Notes: generated from the sequence alone by a model not told the origin. A stretch of 64,000 bases of DNA from Methylomonas subterranea (GCF_024505185.1 NZ_JANIBJ010000005.1:62001-126000), one strand, 5' to 3'; shown: positions 16,762 through 24,947, counted from the first letter of the stretch. Translations and numbers: made by a program.

Positions 16762-17166
16762 TCAGTCGAATAAATCCATCTGTCGGCTAACGTCTTCGCC
16801 TTCGCGGCGGATGTTGGTAATCATGCGCACAGTCAGTTGATATGCGCGGGCTTGTTGTGCGGCGGACTGCCAGTCTTTGTTGGCGTTGATGACAGCGTTG
16901 CGGTGGCGTATCCACAACTTGTCGATCTTCGGCACGCTAAAGCGGTCGTTGCTGTCCAGGTGCGGGGCCAGGGTGACGCGCAGGCGTTGTAATTCGTCGT
17001 CGCTGAGACCCAGCGCACGGGTGTGGTGTTTAGGGAGATTGATAAGCAGGCCGCCCCACGCCCGCAGCCATTCCTGGGCGCGGATGTAGCCGAGCGCCCG
17101 CACCACCGCCCGCAATACGGGCGGCAGGGAGCTCAGCAGTTCGGGGGCGACGTCGGGGAAATCCAT
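16762..17166 (-). CDS. mor: Mor/C-type transcription activator
   Basis: 134 residues, the family size. The N-terminal part is helical and the C-terminal half (about 75-130) has the R-F-S-V-P-K-I-D-K-L-W-I-R-H-R-N-A-V-I pattern, with a basic helix-turn-helix ending in R-M-I-T-N-I-R-R. In Mu, Mor activates the middle promoter and its relative C the late promoters, binding dyad sites. No second Mor/C gene is seen in the window, so this protein may activate the late palindrome promoters directly. It follows gemA after 2 bp. Confidence 0.75.
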   Translation of the reverse strand: MDFPDVAPELLSSLPPVLRAVVRALGYIRAQEWLRAWGGLLINLPKHHTRALGLSDDELQRLRVTLAPHLDSNDRFSVPKIDKLWIRHRNAVINANKDWQSAAQQARAYQLTVRMITNIRREGEDVSRQMDLFD

Positions 17167-17168
17167 TT

Positions 17169-17621
17169 TTAGCGTGCCATCCAGGCTTTCAGGGCTTCGA
17201 TAATGGCCTGCCGCTCTTCGGGCGTCAGGCTATCCAGGTCGGGGACATTGTGGGCGGTTTGGCGGCTGCAAAAGGCCAGCAGGGCCGGGCGGGCGGCGTT
17301 GTTGACTTTACCGGCCTGCCCAAGCTTGCCCCATAGTTTAACGATCATGCCGATCTGCGGCGATACGACCTTTGGGCGAGTATCGCCCTTGGGTGCATAT
17401 TGTTTGCGGCGCGGCCAGCCCCGGCCGGCGTAATCGTCCAGCACTGCTGCCAGTTGCGGCACTTTGAGCGTGCTGGCGCTGATGCGGCCGTTTTCGCCGG
17501 TGGCGCCATGCCGCGCCAACAGCTCGCGGTGCATGTCGTCATCCCAACCGGGCAGGTTTTTGCCTGCCCAGGTATTGGCAATGCCGACCAGTTGGCGGTA
17601 GTGCTTTATGAGGTCGCTCAT
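17169..17621 (-). CDS. gemA: GemA-like early protein (Mu gp16, DUF1018)
   Basis: 150 residues. It starts with L-I-K-H-Y-R-Q-L-V-G-I-A, has the L-L-A-R-H-G region and the L-K-V-P-Q-L-A-A-V-L-D-D-Y helix of the GemA family, and a C-terminal L-T-P-E-E-R-Q-A-I-I-E-A-L-K helix. In Mu, GemA alters host gene expression and DNA supercoiling. It is encoded directly upstream of mor, as in Mu. The ATG overlaps the previous stop codon by 4 bp. Confidence 0.78.
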   Translation of the reverse strand: MSDLIKHYRQLVGIANTWAGKNLPGWDDDMHRELLARHGATGENGRISASTLKVPQLAAVLDDYAGRGWPRRKQYAPKGDTRPKVVSPQIGMIVKLWGKLGQAGKVNNAARPALLAFCSRQTAHNVPDLDSLTPEERQAIIEALKAWMAR

Positions 17622-17797
17622 GACTGCGCGTCCCGCAGTTGCGCTTCCAGCTCGTCCGCTTCGTTTTCGGCGCGGGCCGAGGCCCGCATGTCTTCGTTGT
17701 ACGCGGCACGGCTGTCGGCATGCTGCGCGGCATCGGTTAAGCGGACAGCGCGTTGGCGAAGTTCTTTGATGCGCTCTTGGGTGGCTACGCGGTCCAT
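17618..17797 (-). CDS. Small helical early protein, unknown function
   Basis: 59 residues, charged and almost wholly helical (M-D-R-V-A-T-Q-E-R-I-K-E-L-R start, E-A-D-E-L-E-A-Q-L end). Its ATG overlaps the Gam stop codon (TGATG), and its stop overlaps the gemA start, so it is translated as part of this early operon. No family recognised. Confidence 0.7.
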   Translation of the reverse strand: MDRVATQERIKELRQRAVRLTDAAQHADSRAAYNEDMRASARAENEADELEAQLRDAQS

Positions 17798-18306
17798 CAC
17801 GCCACCTCCTGCTCGAACGGCACCACGGCGAAATCCTCGATGCCGCTGTTGATGGTGATGCCGGCGATGCCTTGCACGGCTTTGGGATCGGCCAGCACCG
17901 CTTCTTTGTTCAGTTCGTCCTTGGTGCGGATAAAGCGGCTCAGGCCCAGGTTGCGCAGGGTTTCCAATACCTTGTCCACCGAGCGCACGCCGACGCTGGG
18001 CGGGCGTTGCCGCCACGATACTTCGCCGGTGATCAGGTTGGCGGTTTTGCCGCCGTCCTTGCACAGCTCGGCACGGTTGGCTTCACACCAGGTTTGTATG
18101 CCGGTCACCAAGCTGTCGATGCGGGTTTTAAGCGCCTCGATCTGGGTTTTTCGGCTGTCGGTAATCGCGGCGATTTCGTCGTTTAGTTCAGTTTCAATGC
18201 GGGTCAGTTCGCGCTGGGTGTCGCCCAGTATGCGGATCGCTGCCATGGTTTGGTCTTTGTCTTGGCAGACGTATGACGCCGCCGGGGCTTTGTGTTTTTT
18301 GGCCAT
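17797..18306 (-). CDS. gam: Gam-like DNA-end binding protein (host nuclease inhibitor)
   Basis: 169 residues, the size of Mu Gam. The N-terminal helix pair (about 20-75) and the block V-D-K-V-L-E-T-L-R-N-L-G-L-S-R-F-I-R-T-K followed by E-L-N-K-E-A-V-L-A-D-P match the Gam family, a bacterial Ku-like fold. It coats free DNA ends and blocks RecBCD-type nucleases. It sits in the early operon with MuA and MuB. Confidence 0.88.
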   Translation of the reverse strand: MAKKHKAPAASYVCQDKDQTMAAIRILGDTQRELTRIETELNDEIAAITDSRKTQIEALKTRIDSLVTGIQTWCEANRAELCKDGGKTANLITGEVSWRQRPPSVGVRSVDKVLETLRNLGLSRFIRTKDELNKEAVLADPKAVQGIAGITINSGIEDFAVVPFEQEVA

Positions 18307-18324
18307 GTTTGGCTCCTATGATGG

Positions 18325-18405
18325 TGTTAATGTAGGATGTGCTGAACAACGTGAAGCGCATCTGTCGCGATCGATGCGCTTCGTTTCACTCAGCACATCC
18401 TACGA
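18325..18405. repeat. REP-type long palindrome upstream of gam
   Basis: Outer arms GTAGGATGTGCTGA and TCAGCACATCCTAC enclose an inner pair GAAGCGCATC/GATGCGCTTC. The whole forms one long imperfect cruciform in the 93-bp spacer before gam. It may lower read-through between the two halves of the early operon. Confidence 0.8.
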
Positions 18406-18963
18406 AGTGTCGTTTGGTGCAACGGGGCCTTTCCAGCCCTTAGGCGGCTTGCTCTTGGTTTTGGTCTGCGCCTGGGCGGCCAGGTGGGCGACCGATACCG
18501 GTGCGCCGCCGACGTTGCTGCGGTTGCGGGCCTGCTCGATCTTGTCTTGCTCCAGCTTGGCCGCCGCCCGCTCGCCACGCCCGGCGATCATGCTGAGCAA
18601 ATAGCCGTTGCCTTTCAGTGGCAGTACCAGGGTTTCCGGCCGGTTGACGACTAGTTTCATCATTTCGGCCTCCCAAATGCCTGCCGGTGCCGAGTAAGCA
18701 ATGCCGTTGCGCTTGATCTGCGCCTCTTTGATCAGCGGTACCAGTTCTTTGGTGAGAGCCAGACGGCGGCTCCAGCGCAGTTCCTGCTTGGCCGGTTTGA
18801 ACAGCTCCAGGTAACGCAGCAGCGCACCGACCAGACTGATCGGCAGGCCATTGAGCAAACCGGTCCATTCGTTGCCGGCCACCATTTCCATGGCCTGGAC
18901 GATGTCGATGTCCTTACCGCAGTACGGGCAAGGGATGGCGCAAGCGTTACTCACAGGCTGCAC
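18400..18963 (-). CDS. Conserved Mu-like phage early protein with C-P-Y-C zinc knuckle
   Basis: 187 residues. An N-terminal C-P-Y-C-G-K motif (Cys 12 and 15) lacks an obvious second Cys pair. A helical middle follows, and a basic Lys/Pro-rich tail (K-S-K-P-P-K-G-W-K-G). It lies between gam and the transposition genes. The function is not recognised. The basic tail suggests nucleic acid binding. Confidence 0.65.
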   Translation of the reverse strand: MQPVSNACAIPCPYCGKDIDIVQAMEMVAGNEWTGLLNGLPISLVGALLRYLELFKPAKQELRWSRRLALTKELVPLIKEAQIKRNGIAYSAPAGIWEAEMMKLVVNRPETLVLPLKGNGYLLSMIAGRGERAAAKLEQDKIEQARNRSNVGGAPVSVAHLAAQAQTKTKSKPPKGWKGPVAPNDTS

Positions 18964-19190
18964 TCCAGGCCGGCCACGCTCAACACCGGAGCGGCGGCGT
19001 ACTGCCAGAAAACCACCAGCAGGCAGGCGATAGCCACGCCGGCCACAACGCAGGCGCCGTTGCGTTGGCCGCGCAGTTCGTCGATCTCAAGCACCTGATC
19101 CTCGATCAGTCCGCCGTGGCTGGTCAGACGCGCTTCCAGGTCTTCGATGGTGCGTTGGTAGATTTTGGTTTTGTCGATATCGGTTTGCAT
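18951..19190 (-). CDS. Small single-span membrane protein
   Basis: 79 residues from an ATG with GGAGG seven bases upstream. The first 45 residues form a charged coiled coil. A hydrophobic span follows (about 49-68, A-C-V-V-A-G-V-A-I-A-C-L-L-V-V-F-W). It overlaps the next gene by 13 bp. No family recognised. Confidence 0.65.
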   Translation of the reverse strand: MQTDIDKTKIYQRTIEDLEARLTSHGGLIEDQVLEIDELRGQRNGACVVAGVAIACLLVVFWQYAAAPVLSVAGLECSL

Positions 19191-19198
19191 GTGGCCTC

Positions 19199-19360
19199 CT
19201 AATAAAATGCCCATTCGGATTGCACCCGCACCCGGTAACGGCTGTGCGGTTTGCAGCATTGGCGGGCGACCAGTTTTTTAAAGTCGGTTTGCTCGCGGCG
19301 GGTTTTGCCGTCGAACTGGCCGGCGTTCATGCGGCTGAGCAAGGCGTTATTCAGTGCCAT
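19199..19360 (-). CDS. Small basic early protein
   Basis: 53 residues, rich in Arg/Lys, with a Cys-Cys pair (residues 35-36) and a C-terminal S-E-W-A-F-Y. Its start lies 8 bp after the upstream stop, preceded by GAGGTGGCCC. The tight packing between two real genes supports coding. Function unknown. Confidence 0.6.
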   Translation of the reverse strand: MALNNALLSRMNAGQFDGKTRREQTDFKKLVARQCCKPHSRYRVRVQSEWAFY

Positions 19361-19368
19361 GGGCCACC

Positions 19369-19563
19369 TCAATGACGGGTATCGGCCTGATACGGCGAGG
19401 ATTGCGCCGCCCGCCGTTGCAGGTATTGGTTAACGTTTTCGACCATGGCCGCGCCCAGTACCAACGCTGGGGTATCCAGTGCGCCGGAAGGGTCGGCGAC
19501 CTCGTTCGATTTGATTTCCACGCCGGTGTCGGTATCGCGGAGGGTGATGATGTACACGCTCAT
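19369..19563 (-). CDS. Small early protein next to MuB
   Basis: 64 residues beginning M-S-V-Y-I-I-T-L-R-D-T-D-T-G-V. A compact beta start is followed by a helix (V-L-G-A-A-M-V-E-N-V-N-Q-Y-L-Q-R-R). It begins 10 bp after the MuB-like gene stop codon. Function unknown. Confidence 0.6.
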   Translation of the reverse strand: MSVYIITLRDTDTGVEIKSNEVADPSGALDTPALVLGAAMVENVNQYLQRRAAQSSPYQADTRH

Positions 19564-19573
19564 AATCCCCCCC

Positions 19574-20512
19574 CTACGCCACCGATTGCAGACACAGCGC
19601 CTGCTTGGCCACCGCATCCACCAGCGCCACATTCAACTCGCGGCCATTGCGAAATTGCTGGATCGCCGCCACCAGGCCCTCGATCAGCATCCGCGCCGAA
19701 CCTTTGCTGTAGGCATACAGCCGCTTGATCACCTCGTCGGATACGTCCTCGTCGCCAAACGCGGCCTGGATCAGCGCGCCGGCGTCCTCGGCGGTAATGG
19801 CCTTGACGGTTTCCGGCCAGAAGCCGGTGCGGCTGCGGATTTGGTCGAACTGGCCATGGGCTGGGCGAATCAGGCCGGTCAGGTGCTCTGTGCCGGCCAG
19901 GACGATGCCAATGTTGGCCAGGTCGCGCAGGCGGCGTAGGGTGTGCAGCACGTGCGGGGTCAGCGTATCGGCTTCATCCACAATCAACAGGCTGTCGGTG
20001 TTGGCCAGGCTATCGACGGTGGCGCGAAACTTGTCGTCGATGCTGCCCTTGCCCTCGTAGCCGGCTACGGTGCGGGCCAGCAGCTTGATCAGGCTTTGCA
20101 CGGTCATGGTGGGCGTGGCCTCGATCAGATAGGTGTTGGGCGTGATGCGCTGGTAATGGCGCACGGCAAAGGTCTTACCGGTGCCGACGAAGGCGCTCAG
20201 CACCGCAAAGTTGCGGTAGCGGCGGGCCATTTGGCAGGCGGTCAAGGCCAGCCGAAACACGCTGGTCTCCACCGGCGCCACGGTATCGCTGGCGGTGTCG
20301 TCGGCGTGTTTCATGGCGTTGGCGACGTTGACCAGCATCTTGCTGGGGCTGGTGGCATAACTGCCGCCCAGGATTTGGCTCAGCGTGCTGCTGGACACGC
20401 GGGCCAGCCGGGCCAGCGCCGCTTGTTTGTAACCGCGCTCGGACAGCCAGGCTTTGATCTGCTCGATCTGGCTGATGTCGTCCGGCGTGTAGTGTTGGGG
20501 ATAGTTGCTCAC
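19574..20512 (-). CDS. MuB-like AAA+ transposition ATPase
   Basis: 312 residues from a GTG start (V-S-N-Y-P-Q) 10 bp after the transposase stop. Residues about 20-75 are a helix-turn-helix (K-Q-A-A-L-A-R-L-A-R-V-S-S-S-T-L-S). Residues about 105-290 are an AAA+ domain with Walker A F-V-G-T-G-K-T and Walker B L-L-I-V-D-E-A-D. It would select target DNA and activate the transposase, as MuB does. HTH plus AAA+ is also the BcepMu TnpB layout. Confidence 0.9.
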   Translation of the reverse strand: MSNYPQHYTPDDISQIEQIKAWLSERGYKQAALARLARVSSSTLSQILGGSYATSPSKMLVNVANAMKHADDTASDTVAPVETSVFRLALTACQMARRYRNFAVLSAFVGTGKTFAVRHYQRITPNTYLIEATPTMTVQSLIKLLARTVAGYEGKGSIDDKFRATVDSLANTDSLLIVDEADTLTPHVLHTLRRLRDLANIGIVLAGTEHLTGLIRPAHGQFDQIRSRTGFWPETVKAITAEDAGALIQAAFGDEDVSDEVIKRLYAYSKGSARMLIEGLVAAIQQFRNGRELNVALVDAVAKQALCLQSVA

Positions 20513-20522
20513 GGGGTTTGCC

Positions 20523-22199
20523 TCACTCAAAGTTAAAAAGGTCGATCTCAATGGGTTCCGGCAGTGCCGGGGTTTGGTCCAACAGGGTTTGCGCATCGCT
20601 GGCGACGGCGTCGGCGTCGATGACCAGGCCTGCGCGAGCTTTCAGTTCGTCCAGCTTTTTCTCGATGCGCTTGGCTTGATCCGCCACCCGCTTGTCGCGG
20701 CGCTCTTCCAGGCGGGTTTTGTCGACCGCATCGATGGCATTGATCAAATGCGCATCGCAAATCCAGCGACCGTCCTGGGTGCGGATGACGGCGACGCGGT
20801 TGTCCATCAAGTCATACTCCAGCACTACCGGCATGTGGTTGTAAGCATGCAGGTCCGGGTGGCCGTATTGGCGCCGGTTGTGGGTGATGCTGGCCCGCTT
20901 GACGGTCAGCACCACCGCTTGCCGCTTCATTTCCAGCAGGTCGGCATGCGGCGGCAGCGGCGACAATTCGCCCCACACCTGCGCACGGCTGACGTGCTTG
21001 TTCTCCGGGTGTTGGCGTTGCACGTAGCGGGCGATCCAGGCGTTAAAGGCGTCGGCGAACTCCATCAAAGTCGGAGCTTGCAACTTGCCGGCCTTGACGG
21101 CCTTGAGGGTTTCGGCGCGGGCTTCGTCGCTCATGTCGTCGCCGCAGTAAAACGCTGGCCGCCAAGCCTTTAGAAAGTCGCGCTTGACCTCGACAAAGAA
21201 GCGCTCGATCCAGCCTTTGCCGTGCGGATTGCCCGGTATGGCGTGAATCACCTCGATGTTGTGGCGGGCGTAAAAGCCGGTCATGTCATCGCTCATCAGT
21301 TTGTTTTTGTGTCCGGAACCGTTATCCACATACAGAAACAGCGGTACGTGGTTCCAGCGGGAGAAAGTCTCGGCCCAAAGGTTTTGCACGGCCGTAGTGC
21401 CTTCGTGCTCGTCGGCGCGCCAACCGACAATAAAGCGGCTACGCAGGTCCATGGCCACCGTCAGTTCCGGCCGCCAGGGGAATTTGCCGTCGATGGGGTT
21501 GACCAAGTAAATGTCGGCCATGTACCCGTCTGCCACGTAGACGTCGCCCGGCAAGGCGCGCTCGGTGCAGCGGCGGATGTAGGCTTTTTCGGTCAGGCGA
21601 TACAGGCGGCGACCGATTCGCGCCGGGCTGTGCCTGCCCAACATGGCCGGCACGCTGCTTAGATAATTGCGCACTTGGTCGTAGGTGCAGGCGAAACCGT
21701 CCACTTCGGCCAGTTGCCGCCACACCACCGACATTTCCGGCCGGCTGGGTTGGTTGTAATACTCCAACGCCGGCCCCCACCAGGCGGGTTGTTCGGTGAC
21801 CACGCGGCCTTTGTGTTGCTCCAACAAATCGACTCTACCGCCGCCGGCTTTGACCGTTTTCAACCACTCGAACAACACGCTGCGGGTGGGCGCCAAGCGA
21901 TTGGCCTTGGCAGCGGTTTTCATGGCATTTTGCAGGTAGGCATGCAGCGAGCCAGTTTCCGCGCGGGCCAGCAAAGTTTCGATGGCCTTGTTGGCACTAA
22001 AGCCGTTGCGTTCCATGTCTAAAATGCTGTTGACGATATCGAACCGCGCCGTAGCGACCGCGCGCTGGCCGTCGTTGGCCTCTTTCCAGGGATCGCGCTG
22101 GCGTAGTGCGATGACCTGGGCAGTTGGGCGCACGGCGGGGCTGTTATCGCTCATCCTTTGTACGAGTGGGTTGGTGGTGGCCATGGTGCATACCCTCAT
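20523..22199 (-). CDS. MuA-like DDE transposase
   Basis: 558 residues. The integrase core (about 200-370) carries the first Asp in Y-V-A-D-G-Y, the second in L-Y-V-D-N-G-S-G-H and the Glu in G-K-G-W-I-E-R-F-F, a D-D-E set. A Mu-type C-terminal beta-barrel follows (about 400-480), then a charged tail for MuB contact. It integrates and replicates the phage by transposition. The ATG overlaps the previous gene by 4 bp; an ATG at 22184 with GAGG upstream is also possible. Confidence 0.93.
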   Translation of the reverse strand: MRVCTMATTNPLVQRMSDNSPAVRPTAQVIALRQRDPWKEANDGQRAVATARFDIVNSILDMERNGFSANKAIETLLARAETGSLHAYLQNAMKTAAKANRLAPTRSVLFEWLKTVKAGGGRVDLLEQHKGRVVTEQPAWWGPALEYYNQPSRPEMSVVWRQLAEVDGFACTYDQVRNYLSSVPAMLGRHSPARIGRRLYRLTEKAYIRRCTERALPGDVYVADGYMADIYLVNPIDGKFPWRPELTVAMDLRSRFIVGWRADEHEGTTAVQNLWAETFSRWNHVPLFLYVDNGSGHKNKLMSDDMTGFYARHNIEVIHAIPGNPHGKGWIERFFVEVKRDFLKAWRPAFYCGDDMSDEARAETLKAVKAGKLQAPTLMEFADAFNAWIARYVQRQHPENKHVSRAQVWGELSPLPPHADLLEMKRQAVVLTVKRASITHNRRQYGHPDLHAYNHMPVVLEYDLMDNRVAVIRTQDGRWICDAHLINAIDAVDKTRLEERRDKRVADQAKRIEKKLDELKARAGLVIDADAVASDAQTLLDQTPALPEPIEIDLFNFE

Positions 22200-23230
22200 T
22201 TGTCCTTTTTGCTCGGCCGGCCGGGGCGTTTGGGTCGCGCGTCTTCACGCTTGGCCTTGGCCGCTTCGTGCTTGCGTTCGATCAGCGGATAATCCAGCAG
22301 CCAGCGCTGCGCTTCGTCGTCTGAGAGCATGTGCTTGCTGGTGATGGTGCTTGGCAGATCGACCAGGCTATGCAGGCGGATATACTCCATCACCGTGGCG
22401 GCGCGGGCGGCGATGACGTTGGCGGTCACCCATAACTGCTCGATGCGCAGGTCTTTTTCGGTCAATTCGATATCGTTCAACTGCTCGTTAAACACCGCTT
22501 GCAGGCTGTTCAAAGCCACTTCGCATTCCGCTTGGTAGGCCAGGCACTCTTCGCGGACGGTGTGGGTTTTCCAGTGGAACTCGTAGTCGCGGTTGTCGCG
22601 CTGTTTCATCCGGTCGATTAGGGCGTCGCGGTGTTCGATTTCCGTATCCTTTTGTTGGCTCTTGCGCTGTTCCTGCTTTAACAAGTCGCGCAGCTGGTCG
22701 TAGGTCATGGTTTCGGCTTCGTCGAGAATGTCCGTACCGTTTTCCGCGACACTATCAATTACTTCCTGCGGCATCTTAGCCAGCAACAGCGCCTGCTTTT
22801 TGCCGATACTCAGCATCTTGCCGCGTTGGTTTTCCGGCAGGCGGGCGTAGTATTTGGCGAGGCGTATACATTCGTAAACGCGGGCCTCAACCAACCCAGA
22901 CTTATCGATCCATTCCTTAAAATTAGCGACTGCGCCGCCGGCGTAGTCTTCATTTTTGATGGTTTGCTGCGCAGACCAAAACGCTACACCGGCCTTGCAG
23001 GCTTTCAGCATACTTGTGTTCAACTCTTCTATGCCGACAGCCATTAATCCGTTTACATCCATATCCAACAGCCCAAACTCGCGCAAACAAAGTTGCAGTT
23101 GCGCTTGCTCCGCTGTGGCCGCCGGCGTCAAGGCTTTTTGTTCGGAATCCAAATCCACCAATTCGCCATCGACAAAGGTTTTAACCGACGGCAGCTCGCC
23201 CATATCCAATTCGAAATCGATTTCAGCCAT
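22196..23230 (-). CDS. Early protein with C-terminal AT-hook-like tail
   Basis: 344 residues. The N-terminal 60 residues are acidic. The middle (about 75-180) is helical, with A-K-Y-Y-A-R-L-P-E-N and K-K-Q-A-L-L-L-A-K-M segments reminiscent of DUF3102-type DNA-binding proteins. A coiled coil follows (about 180-225). The end, K-R-P-G-R-P-S-K-K, is an AT-hook-like minor-groove motif. It precedes the transposase with ATGA overlap, so a DNA-architecture role in transposition is plausible. No firm family. Confidence 0.6.
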   Translation of the reverse strand: MAEIDFELDMGELPSVKTFVDGELVDLDSEQKALTPAATAEQAQLQLCLREFGLLDMDVNGLMAVGIEELNTSMLKACKAGVAFWSAQQTIKNEDYAGGAVANFKEWIDKSGLVEARVYECIRLAKYYARLPENQRGKMLSIGKKQALLLAKMPQEVIDSVAENGTDILDEAETMTYDQLRDLLKQEQRKSQQKDTEIEHRDALIDRMKQRDNRDYEFHWKTHTVREECLAYQAECEVALNSLQAVFNEQLNDIELTEKDLRIEQLWVTANVIAARAATVMEYIRLHSLVDLPSTITSKHMLSDDEAQRWLLDYPLIERKHEAAKAKREDARPKRPGRPSKKDK

Positions 23231-23567
23231 GATCGACCTCCTGTGACCGCTCCCAAGCCCGTCCGGAGACGGCCAGATTCTTGCTCACCTCGTCTTGTAC
23301 TAGCACCGGGCAATGGCGGTAGTTGTCCAGCAGTGCTATTTCTCGCGGCGTGGTGGCCACATTGCTCGAACGTACGCCGGCCAGCACATAGGCCACGTCC
23401 ACGCCCAATTGCGAAACGGCTTGCCAGTAATACGGCGTGGGTTCCAATTCGCCGGCCTCTAATTGCAGTTGGGTTGCGTCCGCCACGGCGGCCATGTCGC
23501 CCAGGGATTTTGGGCTTAGATGCAGGCGTTCGCGTTCCGCGGTGAGTCGTTTGGCTAGTGTGCTCAT
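23223..23567 (-). CDS. XRE-type regulator
   Basis: 114 residues. The first 65 resemble an XRE helix-turn-helix: L-A-K-R-L-T-A-E-R-E-R-L-H-L-S, then L-G-D-M-A-A-V, ending with G-V-D-V-A-Y-V-L-A-G, the usual end of phage repressor-type HTH domains. It is the second gene of the leftward early operon and may tune early transcription. It overlaps both neighbours by 4-8 bp. Confidence 0.65.
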   Translation of the reverse strand: MSTLAKRLTAERERLHLSPKSLGDMAAVADATQLQLEAGELEPTPYYWQAVSQLGVDVAYVLAGVRSSNVATTPREIALLDNYRHCPVLVQDEVSKNLAVSGRAWERSQEVDHG

Positions 23568-23812
23568 ACGGTTTTCTCCTCGTTGTCGGTTTTAATCAAT
23601 TCCTCCAAGCCGTCGATCACCGGGGCGCCGATGGCCTTGGAAAGGTCGCGCAAAATGTTGAAGGTGGTAATGCCGCGCGGCACGCGGCCGGTGCCGGCAT
23701 AACGGTGCACCACCTGTTGCACCGTGCGGGCCTCGTAATTGTTGGCCTTGGCAAAGCGACGCAAGTTGCTGTTGCGCTCGATCAGCTTGGCTCTCACTTG
23801 GTTGGGTGTCAT
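23564..23812 (-). CDS. Small Ner/Cro-like DNA-binding protein
   Basis: 82 residues from M-T-P-N-Q-V-R-A-K-L. The body L-R-R-F-A-K-A-N-N-Y-E-A-R-T-V-Q-Q-V-V-H-R-Y-A-G reads as a helix-turn-helix with R-x-V-x-x-V recognition helix. A dimerising helix ends the protein. Position and size fit Mu Ner, which turns down early and repressor promoters. Longer upstream frames run antisense to another gene and were not used. Confidence 0.68.
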   Translation of the reverse strand: MTPNQVRAKLIERNSNLRRFAKANNYEARTVQQVVHRYAGTGRVPRGITTFNILRDLSKAIGAPVIDGLEELIKTDNEEKTV

Positions 23813-23860
23813 GACAATGTCTCGTGTGGTTAAATGGTTTTTTTGTTCGCAGGTAAAAAC

Positions 23861-24193
23861 ATGCAGAAACTCAAATCGATTACGCCGCCGGAACTGGGCG
23901 ATGGCCCGCCGACGCCGGAACTTTTGGAAAAATGGTGCAGTTGGCTGGAAGACATCGCCACCGCCGAGCGTGACATCGGCCACGCCGACCGCATCGTCAT
24001 GCTGGAAGTGCTGGTTGAATTGGCCCGAAGCGGCTTGATCGACATCAATCGGCTCCTGAAAAACCTGACGCGCCACTTGCCGCATCAGGATCACGAAGGG
24101 GAGCGCTTGGCGCTGAAGCTGACGATTGACGAACTGGCGCAAGTATTAACGCCAGCAGCGACCGCACTCCCCGGCGAAACGCCAAAACATTAG
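23861..24193 (+). CDS. Small plus-strand protein in the early control region
   Basis: 110 residues from an ATG with AGG upstream. Codon use is like the well-expressed phage genes (many CTG, ATC, GCC), which supports the plus frame over the antisense one. Helical, acidic (K-W-C-S-W-L-E-D-I-A-T-A-E). It is divergent from ner and antisense to the early transcript, so it probably has its own promoter and is expressed in the lysogen. No family recognised. Confidence 0.6.
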   Translation: MQKLKSITPPELGDGPPTPELLEKWCSWLEDIATAERDIGHADRIVMLEVLVELARSGLIDINRLLKNLTRHLPHQDHEGERLALKLTIDELAQVLTPAATALPGETPKH

Positions 24194-24830
24194 GGTCGCT
24201 ATCGCGCCAAGCGCGGTGCTGGCGTTGGAACTCGGCATAGCGCCTTTTGCTGTCTGCCAACCGCTGTCTAAACGCTTTATCCACATAACACTCAGGATGT
24301 AATAACGATGACAAATTCAACGAATGAACAACTGGCTGATATGGCTGAGAAATTTCAAGCGCTGGCGTTTCAGAACACGGTGCTTCAAGAGCGCCAGGCA
24401 GCTCTGGTTCAAGTGATAAATTGGCTGCTGACACGCCATCCGGATGCGTCTCTGCGCTATTTTGCTGACAATCTGGCGAATACCGAGGGTGATCCTGATT
24501 CGACCGAGCTCGTTGATATGATGAAAAATATGGAACGAGAGCTGCAAGATTGGTGCGCTTGGCATAGTCCAGATAGTCTTTTGTGAACGGGTCAATATCC
24601 TCGGGCACTGTCTCTGGATGCAGTATCCACTCGTTGACCTGCTGCATTTTTTGCTCTAGCCGCGCATGGTCGCGCGCCATGCGTTCCTTGCGGCGTTGCG
24701 CCAGCACCTCTTTGGGTATGGCGTACGACTCGGGTTGCGGCTTAGCAGCCAGCCGAAAGCCCAGCTGTTCGGCGCAAGCGCCGACGATGAGGGTGGCGGA
24801 TTGGTGGACGGCTTGTTTCAGGGTGGTCAT
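24045..24830 (-). CDS. First early gene, apparently interrupted by a plus-strand gene
   Basis: A 261-residue open frame starts at M-T-T-L-K-Q-A-V, shortly downstream of the strong leftward promoter. The first about 80 residues (R-R-K-E-R-M-A-R-D-H-A-R-L-E-Q-K type helix) and a stretch from about residue 180 (V-D-K-A-F-R-Q-R-L-A-D-S-K-R-R) look like real protein. The middle is exactly antisense to the plus-strand gene at 24308-24586 and looks like noise. The last about 50 codons are antisense to 23861-24193. The frame may be a gene split by insertion that stayed open by chance. Confidence 0.45.
   Translation of the reverse strand: MTTLKQAVHQSATLIVGACAEQLGFRLAAKPQPESYAIPKEVLAQRRKERMARDHARLEQKMQQVNEWILHPETVPEDIDPFTKDYLDYAKRTNLAALVPYFSSYQRARSNQDHPRYSPDCQQNSAETHPDGVSAANLSLEPELPGALEAPCSETPALEISQPYQPVVHSLNLSSLLHPECYVDKAFRQRLADSKRRYAEFQRQHRAWRDSDPNVLAFRRGVRSLLALILAPVRQSSASAPSAPLRDPDAASGASGFSGAD
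24308..24586 (+). CDS. AT-richer inserted small gene, unknown function
   Basis: 92 residues, helical, with M-A-E-K-F-Q-A-L-A-F-Q-N, V-I-N-W-L-L and M-M-K-N-M-E-R-E-L-Q-D-W segments. AGGATG stands about 8 bases before the ATG. Codon choice is more AT-rich than in neighbouring genes (AAT, GAT, TTT, CAA common). It lies antisense inside the first early gene. This looks like a late-acquired moron gene. Function not recognised. Confidence 0.55.
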   Translation: MTNSTNEQLADMAEKFQALAFQNTVLQERQAALVQVINWLLTRHPDASLRYFADNLANTEGDPDSTELVDMMKNMERELQDWCAWHSPDSLL

Positions 24831-24904
24831 GGTGTTGTCCTCGGTTTGCGTTTTTGTGTTCGCTTGATTGTTCTTAAAATCGTATGATGTACGCGTTATG
24901 AATA

Positions 24905-24932
24905 ATTGTATACTCGTTTTGCGAATTGTCAA
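24905..24932 (-). promoter_or_regulatory. Leftward early promoter (Pe) overlapping the repressor promoter region
   Basis: On the minus strand TTGACA (24932-24927) and TACAAT (24910-24905) are 16 bases apart, a near-consensus sigma-70 promoter. Its -35 lies only 15 bp from the repressor ATG. On the plus strand TATACT (24909-24914) can serve as a -10 for the repressor, overlapping the Pe -10. The two promoters would exclude one another. The surrounding AT-rich 24840-24947 is the likely operator region (for example CGTATGATGTACG). Confidence 0.7.
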
Positions 24933-24947
24933 ATAAAAATACTCAAT

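Noticed and set aside
16517-16840. Plus-strand open frame of about 107 codons beside mor
   Set aside because: Low-complexity composition, no ribosome-binding site, and its end is antisense to mor.
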